From Sphingobacterium yanglingense (GTDB lineage: Bacteria > Bacteroidota > Bacteroidia > Sphingobacteriales > Sphingobacteriaceae), in NCBI RefSeq assembly GCF_004363245.1, contig NZ_SNYV01000019.1, positions 124,001 through 188,000 on the forward strand: 64,000 nt of DNA. Reading direction: 5' to 3'. The position numbers and the translations under genes were made by a program. Of this stretch, positions 1-8,690 are shown one piece after another (position 1 is the stretch's first letter; every line of letters begins with the position of its first letter). The notes under the pieces were generated by a model that was not told where the DNA came from, did no database searches, and was given only the letters and a program-made list of their open reading frames with translations.

Positions 1-390
1 TTATTGTGGGTGCTTTGGTTTGGTGAGTTTGCGGTTATTTTGGTTAGCGTTGTGCTGGCAGTGATGTTTGGGAAAGCGTCCGAACCTTTTTCAGAGCAAA
101 ACGATGCCTGGATGGTCAGACGTAAGCCCGTTGCGAAAATACCTTACATCGAAGACAAAGATGAGCTGATAAAAACGCTGGACGCAGACGACCTGACTTT
201 GTTAAAACAAGAACTCGAAGATCCTGCATCTGTGAGCTTTGCTGAGGTTATTATTTACGAGTCTAATGGTGACCCCGTAAAATATATTACAGTGGTCAAT
301 ACCTCTGTCGTCCGTCAAAAATTGGGCAAGGATAATATTAGGAAAGATGTCTTGGTCAAGTATTACCCGATTACTGATCCAAGTTTATAG
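1..390 (+). CDS. Small membrane-anchored protein of unknown function, 5' end outside window
   Basis: The frame is open to the left edge, so the true start probably lies outside the window; the first TTG at position 4 is not a convincing start. The visible 129 residues begin with a hydrophobic stretch of about 20 residues, a signal anchor or membrane segment. A charged, acidic globular part with alternating beta-like segments follows. I recognise no domain or catalytic motif. The YwqK-repeat gene starts about 70 bases downstream on the same strand. Function unknown. That it is a real gene is likely from its amino-acid composition and its reading frame. Confidence 0.6.
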   Translation, partial: LLWVLWFGEFAVILVSVVLAVMFGKASEPFSEQNDAWMVRRKPVAKIPYIEDKDELIKTLDADDLTLLKQELEDPASVSFAEVIIYESNGDPVKYITVVNTSVVRQKLGKDNIRKDVLVKYYPITDPSL

Positions 391-458
391 ACCATTTTGT
401 TAACAGGGTAGGAACCATAAAGAGCAAAGCTAAGGTGTTATAAATAGTGGAGAACTCG

Positions 459-1469
459 ATGAAAAAGCTAGTCATACTGACATCCATTCTTTTGGTGCAT
501 GTATTTGTCTTTGGGCAACAGAAGCACGAAATATTTTATGCTAATGGTAAGATAAAAGTAAGGGGACAGTTTGATGCCAAAGGTAAGGAAATCGGGCAAT
601 GGAAATCTTTCTTTGAAAATGGGAAAATAGAATCAATAGGACAGTTCGACAGCGTTGGAAATAGGACGGGCGAATGGAAGACATATCATGAGAATGGACA
701 GCTGCGAGAGACTGTACAATATCTCAATGGGGATAGAACCGGAGTCTCTAAAACATACCAATCAAACGGGCAGCTGGGCGAGGTCGGCACATACAAAGAA
801 GACCATGCTACTGGCGAATGGAAGACCTATCATCTCAATGGTAAGCTATGGGAAGTGTGGAATTATCGGGAGGATGAGCCAAAGGGTGAATTTAGAGAAT
901 ACAATGACCAGGGCCAGTTAAAGCGTGTTGGGAATCGCGAGGGGTATAGCGAAGATGGAGAATGGAAGTATTATTTTGATAATGGTCGATTAGAAAAGAT
1001 TGGGCGTTATGAAAATGGTAAACGGGCTGGTGAATGGAAAACTTATCATTGGAATGGGCAGTTGGCAGATAGTGTCCATTATGAGAAGGACAAGAAGGTC
1101 GGCGAATGGAAGATGTTTGGAGATAAAGGCAATTTACTGCAAAGCATGGTCTATGATCAGTCTGGACAGTTAATTTCAGGTAGGTCCTATCATGAAAATG
1201 GTAAGCTTCGGGAAGAAGGTGGTTATAATAAAGACCGACATCCTTTAGGCGAGTGGAGATACTACGACGACTCTGGACACTTAATACAGTTGATGATCTA
1301 TGACGATAAGGATGCAGAAGAAAATTTTGAAGCAGAGTGTACCCGATATCATTCCAATGGAAAAATTAGCGCATACGGAAAGTATAGAAACGGACGACAG
1401 TTTGGCGAATGGAAGTTGTATGACGAAGATGGTAGTTTAGTAAAGACAGAGCACTATCCGGTAGATTAG
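459..1469 (+). CDS. Secreted YwqK-type (MORN-like) repeat protein
   Basis: A 336-residue protein starting at ATG 459 (MKKLVILTS); a GTG at 447 would only lengthen the signal peptide. A signal peptide ending near FGQ is followed by about 13 tandem units of 22-28 residues built on the pattern NGkl-x-GxY-xxxxxGEWK-x-Y. This is the toxin-antitoxin system YwqK family repeat, related to MORN repeats, and it fills the whole mature protein. In Bacteroidota such proteins are usually secreted and of unknown role; despite the family name, no toxin partner is visible here. It could be a surface beta-sheet scaffold, which is inference. Confidence 0.85.
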   Translation: MKKLVILTSILLVHVFVFGQQKHEIFYANGKIKVRGQFDAKGKEIGQWKSFFENGKIESIGQFDSVGNRTGEWKTYHENGQLRETVQYLNGDRTGVSKTYQSNGQLGEVGTYKEDHATGEWKTYHLNGKLWEVWNYREDEPKGEFREYNDQGQLKRVGNREGYSEDGEWKYYFDNGRLEKIGRYENGKRAGEWKTYHWNGQLADSVHYEKDKKVGEWKMFGDKGNLLQSMVYDQSGQLISGRSYHENGKLREEGGYNKDRHPLGEWRYYDDSGHLIQLMIYDDKDAEENFEAECTRYHSNGKISAYGKYRNGRQFGEWKLYDEDGSLVKTEHYPVD

Positions 1470-1565
1470 ACTTTTTTGTTGTCTACAGTTCACACGCTTT
1501 TATACGCTATCCCTGCGAATTGTAAATCGTCATGTCGTTTTCCATATAACTCTAGTTAATATCTG

Positions 1566-1573
1566 TAGCTTTG
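1566..1573 (+). promoter_or_regulatory. Probable -7 promoter box
   Basis: TAGCTTTG matches the Bacteroidota -7 consensus TAnnTTTG and sits 31-59 bases upstream of the two candidate starts of the following lipoprotein gene. No clear TTG -33 element is seen at the usual distance. Confidence 0.4.
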
Positions 1574-1624
1574 GATAGTTCAAAGAATATAGTAACAAAC
1601 TAAATGAGTATAATTAATCAGAAA

Positions 1625-2218
1625 ATGAAAAAGATGAAAACTACAATTTTGGCGGCCTTAGCAGGTGTGTTCTTAATGACTTCTTGTGGAGAAGGTGTAT
1701 ATCCACAAAATGAGGGTGGTGGTAAAGCTGTAAAACAGCTAATTGATAAGCATTTTGATGCGGATAAACAGGTGCAGGAATTGGTCATCAAAGCAAAAGA
1801 TGAACTGTATGGCGAACTTGGAACGGTGACTGTTGTCTATTGGGATGGAGACAAACAGATGGAAGAAGTCTTTAGTTCTTCAGATGGTGCTAAAGAACCA
1901 CAGGAGACTTTTGGTTCGAAGCAGAAAATGAAACACCTGGCTAAGACAAAAACGGTAGCAGTCAAGGAGTTTGATGTAGAGCCGATACCCTATAAAGTCG
2001 GTGAAGCAGCTGGTTTGATTCCTGAAGATTACGAAAATTATGCTTTAGCAGAATATACATTCTCCGTTGATGATAACGGAAAACCAAAACAGCACTTTAC
2101 GATCAATACAACCAAAAAAGGAGAGGGTAAGATGCAGACTGGTCGGAAGGTAAGTCAGAATTATTACCCATTCAGCTTTAAGGTTGATGAAGCTGGAAAA
2201 GTCGTTGCAATCGACTAG
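1625..2218 (+). CDS. Lipoprotein of unknown function
   Basis: A 197-residue predicted lipoprotein. From ATG 1625 (MKKMKTTIL) a short signal peptide ends in the lipobox LMTSC, placing the lipidated cysteine at residue 21; the ATG at 1604 adds seven residues and is less typical. The mature part is lysine- and glutamate-rich with alternating beta-like segments and no motif I can name. It stands alone, with a promoter-like box upstream and a strong intrinsic terminator 20 bases after the stop. Function unknown. Confidence 0.8.
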   Translation: MKKMKTTILAALAGVFLMTSCGEGVYPQNEGGGKAVKQLIDKHFDADKQVQELVIKAKDELYGELGTVTVVYWDGDKQMEEVFSSSDGAKEPQETFGSKQKMKHLAKTKTVAVKEFDVEPIPYKVGEAAGLIPEDYENYALAEYTFSVDDNGKPKQHFTINTTKKGEGKMQTGRKVSQNYYPFSFKVDEAGKVVAID

Positions 2219-2238
2219 GCTAACGATTTTCAATATAT

Positions 2239-2270
2239 AAAGCTCTCAACTTTTTGAGAGCTTTATTTTT
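2239..2270 (+). terminator. Intrinsic terminator after the lipoprotein gene
   Basis: An 11-bp perfect stem (AAAGCTCTCAA at 2239-2249, TTGAGAGCTTT-type arm at 2254-2264) with a 4-base loop, followed by a T-rich tail. Confidence 0.85.
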
Positions 2271-2358
2271 GGTGGTACTCCAAGGAGCCTATTGTATGTC
2301 TGCTTTAGTCTTCGAAAGGCATAATATTTGTGTACCAGAATTTTAAAAACATGTTAAT

Positions 2359-2754
2359 ATGAAGAATTTTATTTTACTTTTTGCGCTACTGTGTACTGCT
2401 GTTGCCTCCCGTGCGGATCAGCTCCAGGCATTGACACAGCGACAAGCAGAGGCTGCTGTCGCCTACCTCAAAAAAGAACCTATTCTTATTTTATGGTGCA
2501 GTTGTTGCGATGATGATCTCCCTCAAAAAGTCACAGTCAATGAGGTGTTTTACAAAAAAGATGACGAAGGGAAATACTATTCTGTTATACTAAAAGGTAG
2601 AGATGAGAGTGGAAGAGAAGTCGAAGAATACCTAGATCTTGCTTATGTATTTGTAAAGAAAGGAAAAAAAGCAAAATGCTTGGGTAAGGTGTTGAAATTT
2701 GAATGCGACCCTTGTACAACGCCATTTGACTGGTCGATCCAATACGAAGGATAA
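2359..2754 (+). CDS. Small secreted protein of unknown function
   Basis: A 131-residue protein with a clear signal peptide (MKNFILLFALLCTAVASRA) and a compact mature domain. Four cysteines stand out: a CSCC cluster near residue 50 and a later C-x-x-C-x-x-C-like stretch near the C-terminus, compatible with disulfides or metal binding. I cannot assign it to a named family. It is monocistronic, with a strong terminator 28 bases after the stop. Confidence 0.75.
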   Translation: MKNFILLFALLCTAVASRADQLQALTQRQAEAAVAYLKKEPILILWCSCCDDDLPQKVTVNEVFYKKDDEGKYYSVILKGRDESGREVEEYLDLAYVFVKKGKKAKCLGKVLKFECDPCTTPFDWSIQYEG

Positions 2755-2782
2755 CTGGTTTTAGGTTTATTACAATCCATTT

Positions 2783-2814
2783 AATGCGCAGCTTGTAAAA
2801 GCTGCGCATTTTTT
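2783..2814 (+). terminator. Intrinsic terminator between convergent genes
   Basis: A 12-bp stem (AATGCGCAGCTT / AAGCTGCGCATT) with a 4-base loop and a run of T. It lies between the secreted-protein gene and the convergent TPR lipoprotein gene and could serve both strands. Confidence 0.85.
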
Positions 2815-2866
2815 AAACAAGATCAAGACTACCTACTTTTTGCAGAACCTTTTGTGACAAGTGTTA

Positions 2867-3505
2867 TCAATATGCGCCTTCCAATGCGTTATAGTCTGCC
2901 GTCCGACCCTGCTCTTTGTAGAGTTCTAGCAGTTTGTTGTAGGAGTTGATACCACCCGATTTGTGGTCATATACACCCGATTTCCAATATTTTTCAGCAT
3001 TTTCCTTGTCTCCCAGTTCATAATAGGCTGTCCCCAATATGGTTTTAACATACACACTATTTTTATTCTTTAGCAATACCTGTACAGCATCCTCATATTG
3101 TCCCAATTTTACATAGGCGCTTCCCAATGTATAGACCTGCGTCGTGTCCCCAGCGTCCACAATAGGTTTCAGATAGGTAATCACATCCTCATACTTTTCA
3201 TCTCTTAGACTGAAATTCGCCAAGATCCCAGCAGCTTCTTTATCCCCCTTCGCTACTGCCATTTTATAGTATTCTTTCGCCTTTTCGGGCTGGTGCGTAT
3301 TGCTGTACAGTAGGGCGAGTTTGTTGATGGCTCCAACACTACCTTCTTCGATAGCCTGTTCATAAAGCTTGATAGCCTCTTCGGTCTTTCCCTCGCGATC
3401 GAGACGCTCTGCTTTATCTTCATTAGAGCTGTTGCACGAAGTGAATGTCAGCAGTAAAACTACTAGCATTAAACTCCATTTATCGTAAAAAATACTCTTG
3501 TTCAT
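2867..3505 (-). CDS. TPR / Sel1-like repeat lipoprotein
   Basis: A 212-residue lipoprotein. The signal peptide ends in the lipobox FTSC near residue 24. The mature part consists of helical repeats with the TPR/Sel1 signature (EEAIKLYEQAIEEG, KAKEYYKMAVAKGDKEA, ENAEKYWKSGV), about five units to the C-terminus. Such proteins are protein-protein interaction scaffolds at the periplasmic face of a membrane. It is convergent with the upstream secreted-protein gene and divergent from the AraC gene. The partner is unknown. Confidence 0.85.
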   Translation of the reverse strand: MNKSIFYDKWSLMLVVLLLTFTSCNSSNEDKAERLDREGKTEEAIKLYEQAIEEGSVGAINKLALLYSNTHQPEKAKEYYKMAVAKGDKEAAGILANFSLRDEKYEDVITYLKPIVDAGDTTQVYTLGSAYVKLGQYEDAVQVLLKNKNSVYVKTILGTAYYELGDKENAEKYWKSGVYDHKSGGINSYNKLLELYKEQGRTADYNALEGAY

Positions 3506-3651
3506 GTTTTAGAGATGTATTGAGTCAATATGTAAATATACTACTACTAATCGAGTTAAGCGAACCGAAACATCTAAAAGAGACAATACAGTTGTGACGT
3601 TTGTATCTCTACAACAGTCCCAATACTCAAGATTAGATTTTAGTTAAAATC

Positions 3652-3684
3652 TTGTTCTCTTGTAAGCAATATTCCTTACGTTTG
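3652..3684 (+). promoter_or_regulatory. Promoter of the AraC-type regulator gene
   Basis: TTG at 3652-3654 and TACGTTTG at 3677-3684 fit the Bacteroidota -33/-7 consensus with a 22-base spacer. The start codon follows 33 bases after the -7 box. Confidence 0.6.
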
Positions 3685-3716
3685 TGTTGAAGGATGGCGT
3701 ACATATCCTATATTAA

Positions 3717-4556
3717 ATGAATATTTTTCCAACTATAGATATTCAGCGATTCCGCGATGATCAGCTTTCTGGGAATGAAGGGTTTTCTTATTCCGAACTG
3801 AACGGTGTACATCATATCCAAGATCCTCACCGGCATTTTTTCTTTTTATTTGTTCTGTTTGAGAAATGCACAGGTCGACATATGATTGATTTCAAGGACT
3901 ATGATATTCAAGATCGACAGATACATATTCTCTTTCCTAATCAAGTTCATAGCTGGACACTTGATTCAGGGACCAAAGGTTACCAACTGATGGTTGATAA
4001 AGAGTGCTTTGAACGGTTTTCGCCACATTTTAGACTTCCATTCGCCTATTATCAACGTAATCCCATTATTACATTATCAGAAGAGACATTTATCCTGCTT
4101 CGGACAGAATTTTGGGCTATACACAAAGAGCTCGATGCTGTAGATTGCTTGTCTGATATCATACATTCACGGGTAGCAGTCATTGCTTCAATCCTTAGTA
4201 AAGAAGTACAACGTATCTCATCCGATGTCTATAACAACCCTTATAGTCTACGCCTTATCCAGCTGCAGGAACTTATTGAAGATAATTTTCGTGGAGAGAA
4301 ATCTGTAGCCTTTTACGCGGACAAGCTACATATATCGACGAGCCAATTGTCTAAGATATGCCGCCAATACCTTCATGTTTCCCCAATTCAATTGATACAG
4401 CAACGTTTAGTATTAGAAGCAAAACGCTTATTAAAATCTACCGATCTGTCCATCAAGCAGATCGCTTTCGACCTGGGGTTTGTTGATGCCCCCTATTTTT
4501 CAAACTTTTTTAAACAGCATGTTGGTATGAGCCCTAAGGAGTTCAAGTCTGAATGA
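3717..4556 (+). CDS. AraC/XylS-family transcriptional regulator
   Basis: A 279-residue protein. The N-terminal half is a cupin-like ligand-binding domain beginning with the histidine-rich stretch HIQDPHRHFFF. The last 100 residues hold the double helix-turn-helix DNA-binding domain, with typical features such as YADKLHISTSQLSKICRQY and IAFDLGFVDAPYFSNFFKQ. The MFS exporter gene starts about 80 bases downstream on the same strand and is the likeliest target, by proximity only. The ligand is unknown. Confidence 0.92.
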   Translation: MNIFPTIDIQRFRDDQLSGNEGFSYSELNGVHHIQDPHRHFFFLFVLFEKCTGRHMIDFKDYDIQDRQIHILFPNQVHSWTLDSGTKGYQLMVDKECFERFSPHFRLPFAYYQRNPIITLSEETFILLRTEFWAIHKELDAVDCLSDIIHSRVAVIASILSKEVQRISSDVYNNPYSLRLIQLQELIEDNFRGEKSVAFYADKLHISTSQLSKICRQYLHVSPIQLIQQRLVLEAKRLLKSTDLSIKQIAFDLGFVDAPYFSNFFKQHVGMSPKEFKSE

Positions 4557-4610
4557 TGAATTCTTCAAGGGATTGAGCGAAGTCCTCATTTCTATAAAAT
4601 TAGCAGCCTG

Positions 4611-4618
4611 TACCTTTG
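4611..4618 (+). promoter_or_regulatory. Probable -7 box of the MFS gene
   Basis: TACCTTTG is a perfect TAnnTTTG. It overlaps the TTG at 4616, so a translation start there is unlikely and the ATG at 4640 is preferred. The -33 region is weak, which would suit activation by the neighbouring AraC protein (inference). Confidence 0.5.
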
Positions 4619-4639
4619 ACGGTAGTAATTTTTATAGAA

Positions 4640-5881
4640 ATGATAACGAATAATACCACGATAAAAGGATTTGAACCAGCTGCCTCCCATCAGGAACAGC
4701 TCATAGCACAAGCTGTAAAACCTAAGTTAACTAAGGGATTACTTTGGCTAATGACGATCACCACAGGGATTGTAGTCGGTAATAATTATTATAATCAGCC
4801 TTTATTAGGTCTGATGGCCAAAGATTTTGCCGTTACCGAAGCAACGATAAGTACAATAGCTATGTTGACACAGATTGGCTTCGCCTTGGGGCTGCTTTTT
4901 ATTGTTCCATTAGGTGATATGGTACGGAGAAAAAAATTAATCTTAAGCATATTTGCCCTGATTATTTTATCGCTTATAGGTATGGTGGTAGCACCGACAC
5001 TGCCATTATTATATTTAGCAAGTTTTATGGTAGGGTTTAGTTCTGTTGTACCTCAGATGTTTGTTCCCTTGACTGCCGAATTGGCTACAGAAGACAATCG
5101 TAGCTCCGCCATAGGTATGGTCATGAGTGGTTTATTATTGGGTATTTTGTTGTCTAGGGTGTCGGCAGGTTTCGTCGGCGATCTGTGGGGATGGAAAGCA
5201 ATCTATTACATCGCGATCGGAGCTATGTGTGTATTAGTTGTACTATTGGCCCTGCGCCTACCTGATGTGCAGCCTAATTTTAACGGAAGTTATGGACAAT
5301 TGATGCGTTCACTGATCCACTTGATCCGTACACAGCCTGTATTAAGACTAGCAGCCTTTCGGGGAGCTTTAGGGTTTGCGGGATTCAGTGCCTTTTGGAT
5401 AGCATTGGTATTCCATCTAGAAGGAGAGCCCTTTTATGCTGGTTCTGCTGTTGCCGGATCTTTTGGTCTGGTCGGTGCCGTTGGCGCACTGGCCGCATCG
5501 CAGGTCGGAAAGGTAGCCAAAAAGACCTCGACATATGCTATCATCCTTGGGTCAATAGTATTAATATTACTGAGCTGGATTATCTTTTATTTTGGAGGGT
5601 ACACTTATATAGGATTGATTATAGGTGTCATACTTATTGATCTGGGATTGCAGTCCATGCATATCAGTAATCAGTCCTCCTTCTTTGCTCTCCCTATCCG
5701 GGCTACCAACAGATTGAATACCGTATATATGTTTAGCTATTTTGTTGGGGGCTCCCTTGGTACCTATCTAGCATCACAGGCTTGGAAATACTACCAATGG
5801 GAAGGGGTGGTGTGGACAGGAGGACTGTGTACCGCATTGGTTCTGTTTGCCCATGTCCTATATGGTAAAAAAGGAAAATAA
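4640..5881 (+). CDS. MFS transporter, probable drug/metabolite exporter
   Basis: A 413-residue integral membrane protein with about 12 hydrophobic segments. The opening motif NNYYNQPLLG, the loop 2-3 motif GDMVRRKK (the MFS motif A region) and the overall length fit the drug:proton antiporter type of the major facilitator superfamily. The start at ATG 4640 leaves a soluble N-terminus of about 30 residues before the first helix. It follows an AraC-type regulator and ends in a terminator. The substrate cannot be read from the sequence. Confidence 0.9.
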   Translation: MITNNTTIKGFEPAASHQEQLIAQAVKPKLTKGLLWLMTITTGIVVGNNYYNQPLLGLMAKDFAVTEATISTIAMLTQIGFALGLLFIVPLGDMVRRKKLILSIFALIILSLIGMVVAPTLPLLYLASFMVGFSSVVPQMFVPLTAELATEDNRSSAIGMVMSGLLLGILLSRVSAGFVGDLWGWKAIYYIAIGAMCVLVVLLALRLPDVQPNFNGSYGQLMRSLIHLIRTQPVLRLAAFRGALGFAGFSAFWIALVFHLEGEPFYAGSAVAGSFGLVGAVGALAASQVGKVAKKTSTYAIILGSIVLILLSWIIFYFGGYTYIGLIIGVILIDLGLQSMHISNQSSFFALPIRATNRLNTVYMFSYFVGGSLGTYLASQAWKYYQWEGVVWTGGLCTALVLFAHVLYGKKGK

Positions 5882-5922
5882 ATCATGCCTATATATCTAA
5901 TAGTTTATAGTTTAATAGAGCG

Positions 5923-5950
5923 GACTGTCCCAAGGGGCAGTCTTCTTTTC
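5923..5950 (+). terminator. Intrinsic terminator after the MFS gene
   Basis: An 8-bp stem (GACTGTCC / GGGCAGTC with one G-T pair) with a CAAG loop, followed by a T-rich tract. Confidence 0.7.
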
Positions 5951-6073
5951 TCTACAAAGGATAAATAGTCCGATGAACCGTAGATAGATTGATAACGATA
6001 CCTTTCAGCGTATTCATGGGTTTTAGGCATGAGGTTTGGTATATAGAGATAGCGTAAAAAAGGAATTAATATT

Positions 6074-7039
6074 ATGATTTTTGTACAGAGTGAGTTTGCC
6101 CGTTTGCAGAAGGTTGTATTGGCAGAGTCCGAATTTGGGTATCCCCTCGAAGTCAGAGCCAGTGATCTTCGTTTTCTGGCCGATGGGGCCGAAGAAGACT
6201 CAATAGCCAATCGTGGACGTAGTTTTGCAGAGGCTTATCCTGATTTGCAGCTGCAATGGGAGACTGAGCGGAAGGTCTTTAGACAAACATTAGAAAAGCA
6301 TGGAGTAGAGGTACTGACCGTACGTAAGCTGACTATCGCTGAGAAGGAGATGAGTCCCAAAGATGGATATTCCAATTTTTTCACTAGAGACCCTTTCTTT
6401 GTTATAGGTAATACAGTGGTTGAGGGGGCAATGCGTTTTTTACATCGGAGGCATGAAGTGTGGCCGCTCAGAGATCTGTTTTTACGCGAAGTCTACCCTG
6501 CGGATTGTATGTATGTAGCGGCTCCTTACCCTGAGATTGCAGACGAGCGTGATTTGACATTGGGCAATGGACCCTTTATTGAAGGGGGAGATGTTCTGGT
6601 TCTTGATAAGCATGTCTTCGTTGGTAATTCTGGCTTGGCATCCAATGAGCTGGGCTTCCGTTGGCTTTCTAAGCTTTTGACTCCTCTAGGTTATACCGTC
6701 CAATCCGTTCGTTTACACCCCGAGATACTTCATCTGGATTGTGCACTGGGATTGGTGAGAAAAGGACTGATGGTCCTGTGCGAGGAGGCTTTATTGGATG
6801 GGGTGCCTGTAGTTCTGAAGGATTGGAAGAGTATCTCCGTAACATTGGATGAGGCCAAAAATCTAGCGACAAATGGATTGCCTATTTCCGAAGAAGTGTA
6901 CATTACAGACCCCGCATTTAGACATATCGGAGAGCAGATTGAACAGGAGGGGATTCAGGTCGAGTATGTTGATTTCAGGATTAGCCGTAGTTTTGGTGGT
7001 GCTTTTCGTTGTAGTACACAACCTCTTTTGAGAGCATGA
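6074..7039 (+). CDS. DDAH/arginine-deiminase-superfamily amidinohydrolase
   Basis: A 321-residue protein of the guanidino-group-modifying superfamily. Visible hallmarks are the substrate segment FFTRDPF, the GNGPFIEGGDVLVL motif with its acidic residues, the catalytic histidine in LHLDCAL near residue 218, and the nucleophilic cysteine C313 in GGAFRCSTQPL. Members hydrolyse methylarginine or arginine to citrulline, or transfer amidino groups. Length and motif order favour a dimethylarginine dimethylaminohydrolase-like enzyme over a full arginine deiminase. It appears to be a single gene, probably cytoplasmic; the exact substrate is unknown. Confidence 0.88.
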   Translation: MIFVQSEFARLQKVVLAESEFGYPLEVRASDLRFLADGAEEDSIANRGRSFAEAYPDLQLQWETERKVFRQTLEKHGVEVLTVRKLTIAEKEMSPKDGYSNFFTRDPFFVIGNTVVEGAMRFLHRRHEVWPLRDLFLREVYPADCMYVAAPYPEIADERDLTLGNGPFIEGGDVLVLDKHVFVGNSGLASNELGFRWLSKLLTPLGYTVQSVRLHPEILHLDCALGLVRKGLMVLCEEALLDGVPVVLKDWKSISVTLDEAKNLATNGLPISEEVYITDPAFRHIGEQIEQEGIQVEYVDFRISRSFGGAFRCSTQPLLRA

Positions 7040-7414
7040 GGAAATGTGCATGATCCGAGACGTTGGTAAGGAACATGCCCCATATAGAAGAGATTAGGAG
7101 TCTAAAGGAGACTTGTTCGGTTGTTTCTTGCGAATTGGCCATTGCCTAATGGCCTTAGCGAAGAAGAGGAGGTGTTGGATATTTTGATGAAGTATTAGGT
7201 ACGGCAGCTTAGTCCTGTCACGTTTGTTCAGCAATAGTGATGCCTTGGTTAGTATTTTTGGCAAGAAAATTGTTTTAACTAAAGCTTAAGTAAACTGCTA
7301 GAATGTTAACCTCAAAAAAGAAGTAATGAAATATCTATGTAGTAATGACTGCACAGACACGGATGAGTGTAATTTGGGTATTCCATATAGCTACTAAAAA
7401 CAAATTAAACACAT
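7040..7414. other. Intergenic region with a possible 23-residue peptide
   Basis: No normal-sized gene is seen. A 7-bp hairpin (GGCCATT / AATGGCC at 7137-7154) without a good T tract may end the preceding transcript. A tiny ORF at 7326-7397 would encode 23 residues with three cysteines (MKYLCSNDCTDTDECN...). It may be chance, since there is no recognisable family or signal. Confidence 0.4.
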
Positions 7415-7915
7415 ATGAATACAAAACTATTATCATTGGCTCTAGTGGCATCATTGTTTTTTACAGCGTGTAATTCCCGTACAGGTAGTAATCAAGGAGA
7501 ACCAGCTGTAAAGTCCGATTCGATCGAAACTCCAAAGGATACCGTGCAATCCACGCTAACACATGAAGCATTGGAAGGCAGCTGGACGTTGAGTGCGATG
7601 ACAACCCCTGCGGCGGGAGGAAAGACAGTAGCCGAGCTGTTTAAAGACAAAGCACCTACTTTAACCTTCAATACAAAAGAAAATAAGGTCGAGGGGAATA
7701 ACGGCTGTAATGGAATAGGCGGTACTTATGAGAGTAAGGAAGGCAATTCTATTAAGATCGGCGACAAACTAGTAGGTACGATGATGCATTGCGAGGGCGT
7801 AGCCTATAATGAATTTATGCAGGCGTTGGAGACTGTCACTAAGTTTGATATTCAGAACAATGAGCTTGTCTTTATTTCTGGAGACATTGTGGTTCTGAAA
7901 TTTACTAAAAAGTAG
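7415..7915 (+). CDS. META-domain lipoprotein (HslJ-like)
   Basis: A 166-residue lipoprotein. The signal peptide ends in FFTAC (cysteine 19), a low-complexity linker of about 30 residues follows, and then a META domain: LEGSWTLSAM, the core NNGCNGIGGTY and the following MMHCEG motif. META domains occur in HslJ, associated with novobiocin resistance in E. coli, and in many lipoproteins of unknown role in Bacteroidota. No operon partner is evident; a gene fragment lies immediately downstream. Confidence 0.88.
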   Translation: MNTKLLSLALVASLFFTACNSRTGSNQGEPAVKSDSIETPKDTVQSTLTHEALEGSWTLSAMTTPAAGGKTVAELFKDKAPTLTFNTKENKVEGNNGCNGIGGTYESKEGNSIKIGDKLVGTMMHCEGVAYNEFMQALETVTKFDIQNNELVFISGDIVVLKFTKK

Positions 7916-8117
7916 TGAAACTGATTATGTAATAAAACGTGTGGATCCTGAAAATCTGGCTTTCCGTAGGGGCGTCATTGAGGCAAGGGGCTATGCCCCC
8001 TCTCTGTTGGTAGGTCATAGCGATAATCAGGATCTACATTACGATACAAGTGTAATGGTCTTTTATCGTAAAAAAGTCGAATTAGGATACTTGACTACTT
8101 TTCAAAAAGTTTATTGA
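7899..8117 (+). pseudogene. Unidentified 3' gene fragment without a start
   Basis: An open frame without a plausible start codon begins inside the META gene's 3' end and continues to 8117. It reads like a genuine protein C-terminus (IKRVDPENLAFRRG, ARGYAPSLLVGHS, YDTSVMVFYRKK). The last 23 bases overlap the 3' end of the opposite-strand gene, so the real fragment probably ends near 8075. I do not recognise the family. Most likely the remnant of a deleted gene; a chance ORF is possible. Confidence 0.35.
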
Positions 8118-8559
8118 TATCCTTTTTGCTTAACGTAGTTGATAACATTTTTTTGTAAGGAGTATTCTTGTAGGCATGGCCAATCTGCAGTATGGTGGCG
8201 CCTATTACCTTGTCATAATGTAGAAAGAGATAAGAATCACCTAGATCTATTTTTATGGGTAAGTCTACTTTTTGGTTAAATCCATCGGTGATCACGGTGT
8301 AGAGGTAATCGAAATCCTGTTGACTCTGTAGGATCACCTCCCCGAAAGATAGTTTATTCTCTTTTTCATTGCAATCCCGGAAGTAAATTTTTCGCTGTCC
8401 ATTTTTTAGTTCGAAGCTGCCTATTTCGTATGCTGTATTTTTTCCCGATCGGTATATCTCTCTTTCCGCTTTTTCTACCACACGTACTTGTCCATAAATC
8501 CCACCTGTAGTGCTGATGGTTATCAGTAAAAATAATAATATGAAATAATTCGACTTCAT
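8095..8559 (-). CDS. Small secreted protein of unknown function
   Basis: Starting at ATG 8559 (MKSNYFILLFLL), this is a 154-residue protein with a typical signal peptide; the upstream extension to 8610 would bury it. The mature part begins around QVRVVEKAE and is beta-rich, with segments such as QRKIYFRDC and IDLGDSYLFLHYDKV. No family is recognised. It is divergent from the Crp/Fnr gene; the 131-base spacer presumably holds both promoters. Confidence 0.7.
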   Translation of the reverse strand: MKSNYFILLFLLITISTTGGIYGQVRVVEKAEREIYRSGKNTAYEIGSFELKNGQRKIYFRDCNEKENKLSFGEVILQSQQDFDYLYTVITDGFNQKVDLPIKIDLGDSYLFLHYDKVIGATILQIGHAYKNTPYKKMLSTTLSKKDINKLFEK

Positions 8560-8690
8560 GATAGTGATGTTTTTACTAATGTACTCATTAAGGAGGACAA
8601 TGCACAGCACGATTTCGAATGTTCTGTTTTTATTGTTATCTATTATTCATACCTTAATACTAAGTTTTATTCCATAGACTAGCGAACTTT

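Noticed and set aside
655..921. 88-residue ORF inside the YwqK-repeat gene
   Set aside because: Out-of-frame shadow generated by the repeat.
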